Origin: Ziziphus jujuba
Lineage: Eukaryota > Streptophyta > Magnoliopsida > Rosales > Rhamnaceae
Direction of reading: 5' to 3'
Assembly (NCBI RefSeq): GCF_031755915.1
Contig: NC_083384.1
Span: 7,852,501 to 7,916,500 of the forward strand
Length of the DNA stretch: 64,000 nt
The position numbers and the translations under genes are program-made. Below the pieces are notes generated by a model. It was not told where the DNA came from, did not search any database, and saw nothing but the letters and a program-made list of their open reading frames with translations. Below are positions 59,314 to 64,000 of the stretch, piece by piece. The stretch's first letter is position 1. Each line of letters starts with the position of its first letter.

Positions 59314-62300
59314 TCACGCCCTGACCTTTTCTGCAGCTTCCTTGATTTGTTCAATAGTAAAAATGCCAAAGAAATCATCATCTGTGATTGCATTAATCAC
59401 TGCTAGTGCAACATCATCAACACTAACTGGTGGGGCCAGGAGCAGATCAGAGGCTGGAAGAGAACTCAACGGTTTTGTGAGATTTTGGGTAGCACTTAGA
59501 ATTCTCTCCAATGGTTGCCCTACTAGATCCAATGGAATCTCTAATCCATCCACCCTCCTTTTCCCATATATGAAGCCTGGTCTTAACACAACACCTGAGG
59601 AAGTTAAAAGTGAAAGAAGAGAAAAATAAATTGGATAAGTACGGACAGTCTGAATGCAAATATTCTCTCAGATAAAAAAAAAGGAGCTCAGAAACAAATC
59701 ATATACTTATCAAAGCAAAAAGAATTTGGTCTTCTGGGTTTAATCATTTAGCATAAATACAATTTTGAATGGACTTGATTAATAAGTCCGATGAATAACA
59801 CCATCTGCACCATCTTACTGAGCCATTTATATACATACAGTGTATTTCTAAATTTTTCCAAACACTGAATGAAACTTTTTACCCACCGGAGTTGGGATAT
59901 TTGGAGAGAACCTCTGATTCTGCTTTCCTCTTCCCTGTGAAGTATGCAGATGAAAGCAAAAACGATGGTAGATTGTAATCATGCACTGATATCAAGATAA
60001 ACTTGGGTACCCCTGCCAGAAGTGTAAACATGAAATTATCAATATACGGATACCCTTGGTATAAAATTGAAAAACAAAGAGACAATAGAATAAACTTCAA
60101 TGCATATACCATTAGATGATCATAACTGAGCCACAAAACCAGATAGTTTTTGAATTTTAGGGGGGGAAAAAAAAAAAATTCTGAAAGTTTATATTTAAAG
60201 AAAAATTATTTTGATTCTTCAGCAAAGGAGCTCAAAAGTCTATGGTGGAGATGAACAAAAGATTCTTTGGAGGACTACGACATCACATTGCATCTTGATT
60301 TTTTCATTTATATATGTCTTTCTAACAGGGGTTGCTGTTAAGGTAAATTGTGACCGATAGACTAAAAATCTCTTCATCTTATGCAAGTATAATAGCTGCT
60401 AACAGGGAAGAAAATGACAAAACAAAACTATGCAACAAGAATCAAAATGATTAAAAAACAGGAAAGTCAATTGTAATGAAAAAAGTATAACATCCTAATG
60501 TTATTATTTATTTTTTATTGATAGTAATTTACCAAATTCCTTTGCAGCATTGACAGCAACAACATTTGCTTCACCATTAATTCTTTGCATCTGTTCCTCA
60601 CTGCCAAAACCCCCAATGGTTGAAACCACTGCAGTAGCCCCACCAAGTACTTCATCCCAGTTTAAGTAGAAAACATCCCCTGCATTAGTCATTTTAAAAT
60701 CAGCAATCACAATGAAGTCTATGCTTATCAGAGTCAAGATCATGTCAAAGACATGACCAATGTCTTCCTACTTTTTTCTAAGGTATAAATCTGAATGTAA
60801 AGGCATGATGCGGTCAATGCATCGTTTTTCTATTTAAAATTTTCAGCATACATACGATAAAACTACTCATATTCCCATAACGGAGATGATTATGTTTCAA
60901 CTAACCTATGGATTTCAAACTAGTGAATTACATTTTTTATGCCCTACAAGAAGGTCAAAACCGCACCCTCATTTTTATAATAAACCAGTGAATTACACTT
61001 TTTATGCCCTACAAGAAGGTCAAAATCACATCCACATTTTTATAACAAATGTAAGAAACTACAAAACTGACAATCTATTCAGAAAAGAATGAAGAATCCA
61101 ACATGCCTGGTATCCAAGAAACTTGATCTACCCATGAACCAGGATAAGCAGGGCGACCTGTCCTGAGAAATTCAGAAAAAATTATAATGTCAAACATAGC
61201 ATGATAATCATTCAGTAAAATGTCAATATATGTCTTGATCAGTATATTACACACAGTACTTATACAAAGCAGCAAGAGAATAGCAGTCAATACAATATCA
61301 CGAAACACACAAGATATAGAAATAGCTGTCCAATTTACATAAGAATTTCCTAGCACCTGCTTACACTAATGGCTTCGATGCCGTTGGATACTGCAGCTTT
61401 GCATATAGCAGAACCTACAAAACCACTGCCACCTAAGACTACAACCTACAAAGAGCATCTAAGTGAGAAATGTATTATTGCAAAAATGACTGAAAAGTGC
61501 ATTTGTTGATCGATGATCTGTAACAAACTAATGTCACAGAAAAAAGTTGTGTCTACCCTTTCAGTTTTAACATCAGCCACAACATCTATTGCAGCAGAGT
61601 TGGAATCCTCGTCGAGTCTTGTTTCGGCATAACTGCTCCGGACACCAAACCTGCCCAAGCTACAATGCAAAACATCTTTAATCAGCTTTTGATCATAAAT
61701 CACAACATAACACAAAAATGGGATATTCGCATTAAATATAGAAAGTATGAAAATATACACATCCATAAACCATCACCCACCATAAAAAATAAAAAAATAA
61801 AATAAGAAAAAAAAAGACAGGAAAAGCTGCTTTCTATATATATGGTGTAAGAATCTACTGTAAAGTGTCATTATTATTTTTTTAAAAAAAGAAAAATTGG
61901 TTTATGATGTGTACAAATTCCACTATGAAGGAGAGTACAAACAATACAATCTAAAACTATTCATATTTAATTATAATGGAGCAAGAACATGCACATAGCA
62001 GATCTCCAAAATAGTGCATATCTCCAAAACAAAAAATTAAATAAAAAAAAAAAAAAAGAAGTGCCCAATTGAATTGCAATTGTTCAAGACCCATAAAAGG
62101 AGACAAAGCCTATCAAGCAGCTGGTGGCATTGCATTTGTTCCTAGTTCCAACTACATAAACCACTAAAAATCAGAAACCAAGACGACCCAGAGTTTTTCT
62201 TCTTGTTCCTGTAATCTCTAGGCTACCAAACAATCTAAACCCTTTGTTTCCACTAGCTTGAATTCAAAGAATCAGCCAAAGTATTGAATTTTTTTTTTCT

Positions 62301-62381
62301 TTTTCCTTTTATTCGAAGTTCAACAAGTTCAATATTTCATCCGAGATAGTTATTGAAAATGGGAATTTGCCTGCGCGTGAG

Positions 62382-62417
<36 letters not shown>

Positions 62418-62521
62418 AACCGGTTGTGAAAAAGCGAGGATGGGGGAGCTGGAAACGAAGCTCTGGAGAAGAGAGAAAAGGAAGGTGTGAAAATAGCAGG
62501 CAAGGCTAAAAAAGACACCAT
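59314..62521 (-). CDS. NAD(P)-binding Rossmann-fold protein, At1g32220-like, organelle-targeted
   Basis: Atypical short-chain dehydrogenase/NDUFA9-like protein. Exons: 62421-62521, 61557-61659, 61357-61445, 61107-61162, 60533-60679, 59887-60012, 59314-59594. They join in one frame of 903 bases (300 aa). The N-terminus (MVSFLALPAIFTPSFSLFSR) is Ser/Phe-rich without acids, like a plastid or mitochondrial transit peptide. The nucleotide motif VVVLGGSGFVG lies at 69-79. Later blocks are VVSTIGGFGS, FILISVHDYN, YFTGKRKAESEV and LRPGFIYGKR; the YxxxK of the active site is kept as YFTGK. Intron 4 must be GC-AG (CAG|GCATGT) to keep frame. The start is the ATG at 62519-62521; a GTG-started extension was rejected. 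Substrate unknown; relatives are plastoglobule- or thylakoid-associated. Confidence 0.9.
62383..62415. repeat. GA/CT microsatellite at the intron 1 donor of the Rossmann gene
   Basis: About 16 GA units in plus orientation. On the gene strand a CT tract begins five bases after the exon 1 donor GT (62420-62419). Confidence 0.9.
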
Positions 62522-62579
62522 TTTGAACCAACCCAAATTCACTACTCTGAAAAAAAAAAGCTAGCTCCGAACTACTTTC

Positions 62580-63178
62580 GTAATGGGGAATGGGAGGGGC
62601 GAAGAATGGGCTCGGCCGAGTGGGCTCAGTTTGGTTCGGTTAGCACTTGGCACTACTTACAACCATAAAATTGCGAACCACGTCTTGGCCCCAAACGCTG
62701 CGTATAGGATTGGCACACAGCGAGTCTTAAAAGCTAAGGTCTTTTCATTTCCACTTTTTTCAAAGGTTTTCTAACCAGATTTTCCTTTAACAGCTTTAAC
62801 AGTCTAATTTGGCAAAGCTTACAATGCTTAACTCATTTTTGGTTCTTGGATTAGGTGAAAAATTATTTTCACAAAATTGGTATTTTTTTTTTTTTTCTTC
62901 TGTTCAAATGTGTGTGGTTTTTAGGGATGTGACCAATTCAGCGGTTCAGTCCAAGCCTAAAAATTTGGATTTTTGATAGGTCGTACTTGGCTTTTTTTTT
63001 TTTTATTGGGTTGCAATTGGATCATTCTTTTTACATTGATTTTTATATAAAATTTCAAATTTTTTTTTTCTTACATTAAATGTTTGTTAAATTCCATCTA
63101 TTTGTTCAGTACATATTAATTAAACAATATAAATAGGTTCAACTAACAAGAATTAAATATACTTTTTTGATTTTTATA

Positions 63179-63209
<31 letters not shown>

Positions 63210-63547
63210 TTACAATAAATAATAACTTTAATTCATTCATATTCATATGTAATATAATTACACATATACATTATTTAATTATTTCAAAAATAAGAGTTTC
63301 ACAATATTTGCTGGTTTTATTATCTTAGTTGCTAGAGTTGGATTTTTGTTCATGCTATTGCGGTGCCTTTTTTTCTTGGGTCCATATATTTGAAAATTGA
63401 CTTATTTATCCTTCATTTGACTGGCTTTTTATTTTTTTCTTCACTTCTATAATTTTTCTTTTACTTTGTTTCTTTTCTTAATTTTATTTTTATGATTTCT
63501 AAGTACTTAAAAAAAAAAAAAAAAAACCCACACACACACACACACAC

Positions 63548-63599
<52 letters not shown>

Positions 63600-64000
63600 T
63601 TCTTTTAAAAATTATTAAATCTTTAAAATACTGATGCTAATATCTCATCTTCTAAATTTATCAAACAATAAAAAATAACAAGCTAAATATAATAATTATA
63701 ATTGTCTCAAACCCATTGAATACATTTGAAACTATTTTTTTTTCTCAAAACAAAAACAAGTTATGAGTTTCATCACATAATTTTCTTTAATTAATTTTCA
63801 TTATTCTTCATCTATAAAAATGAATAAAAAAATTTTATTAAATGAAATGTAAATATGTCAAAGTGTAATTCTATTCATAAGAGTTTTAAAAAATAAGATT
63901 ATATTAAACTAAGAGCCTAAAGGGGTTTATATTAATATTTTTCATAATATAAATATACTATTAAAAAATAGCAAAATATAAAAGATTATATTGATATTTT
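62580..64000. other. AT-rich intergenic, no gene seen
   Basis: TA run at 63182-63210 and a compound CA/TA microsatellite at 63529-63594. AGGGATGTGACCAATTCA near 62925 looks like a single degenerate hAT-type end, but no partner end was found. Confidence 0.55.

Noticed and set aside
62522..62542. N-terminal extension of the Rossmann protein from a GTG
   Set aside because: Nuclear plant genes start with ATG; the ATG at 62519-62521 gives a good transit peptide and a correct frame.
62925..62945. Second hAT-type MITE
   Set aside because: Only one degenerate end (AGGGATGTGACC) is visible; no partner end or 8-bp duplication.

Overview
This window is nuclear DNA of a flowering plant, almost certainly a eudicot. 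Coding exons sit in AT-rich DNA, introns are mostly GT-AG, and several genes encode TIR-NB-ARC-LRR proteins with C-JID tails, a class absent from grasses. A woody Rosales species would fit, but the sequence alone does not fix the species.

The left two thirds (about 1-43,500) is a decaying, tandemly duplicated NLR resistance cluster, all on the minus strand. Its members are: TNL-A (1-1083, cut by the window edge, intact as far as visible); TNL-B (2392-6264, a multiply broken pseudogene); a CC-NB-LRR gene (11733-16119, one frameshift); TNL-C (17659-21602, the only complete open TNL, 5 exons, 1184 aa by my splicing); TNL-D (27663-37377, a pseudogene split by a Ty1/copia element); and TNL-E (39036-43441, a pseudogene with a solo LTR in its LRR exon). 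TNL-B and TNL-C lie in two copies of a repeat unit offset by about 15.3 kb. Each unit also carries the same relics: a C-JID stub and a cystatin-like fragment. The CNL gene survives whole only in unit 1; unit 2 keeps a 3' stub fused to a TIR stub.

Mobile DNA includes a complete, young Tnt1/Tork-type copia element (28201-33849, 5-bp target duplication AGAAG), a hAT-type MITE (7823-8401) and a solo LTR (8505-9126), both of whose empty sites survive in the other duplicate unit, and a 317-bp solo LTR (40080-40396). From 43.5 to 50.3 kb lies gene-poor AT-rich DNA with a degenerate satellite-like array and one non-repetitive island; a C-JID relic at 50.3 kb marks an older edge of the cluster.

The right end (51-62.5 kb) holds three ordinary single-copy genes whose exons I could join in frame. 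They are an RCD1/SRO-type protein (minus, 583 aa), a plant SMN homologue (plus, 310 aa) divergent from it across a short shared promoter region, and a plastid- or mitochondrion-targeted NAD(P)-binding Rossmann protein (minus, 300 aa) with one GC-AG intron. Functionally the window pairs an immune-receptor cluster shaped by duplication, gene conversion and transposon insertion with neighbouring stress-signalling and RNA-processing genes. I found no tRNA, rRNA or CRISPR.
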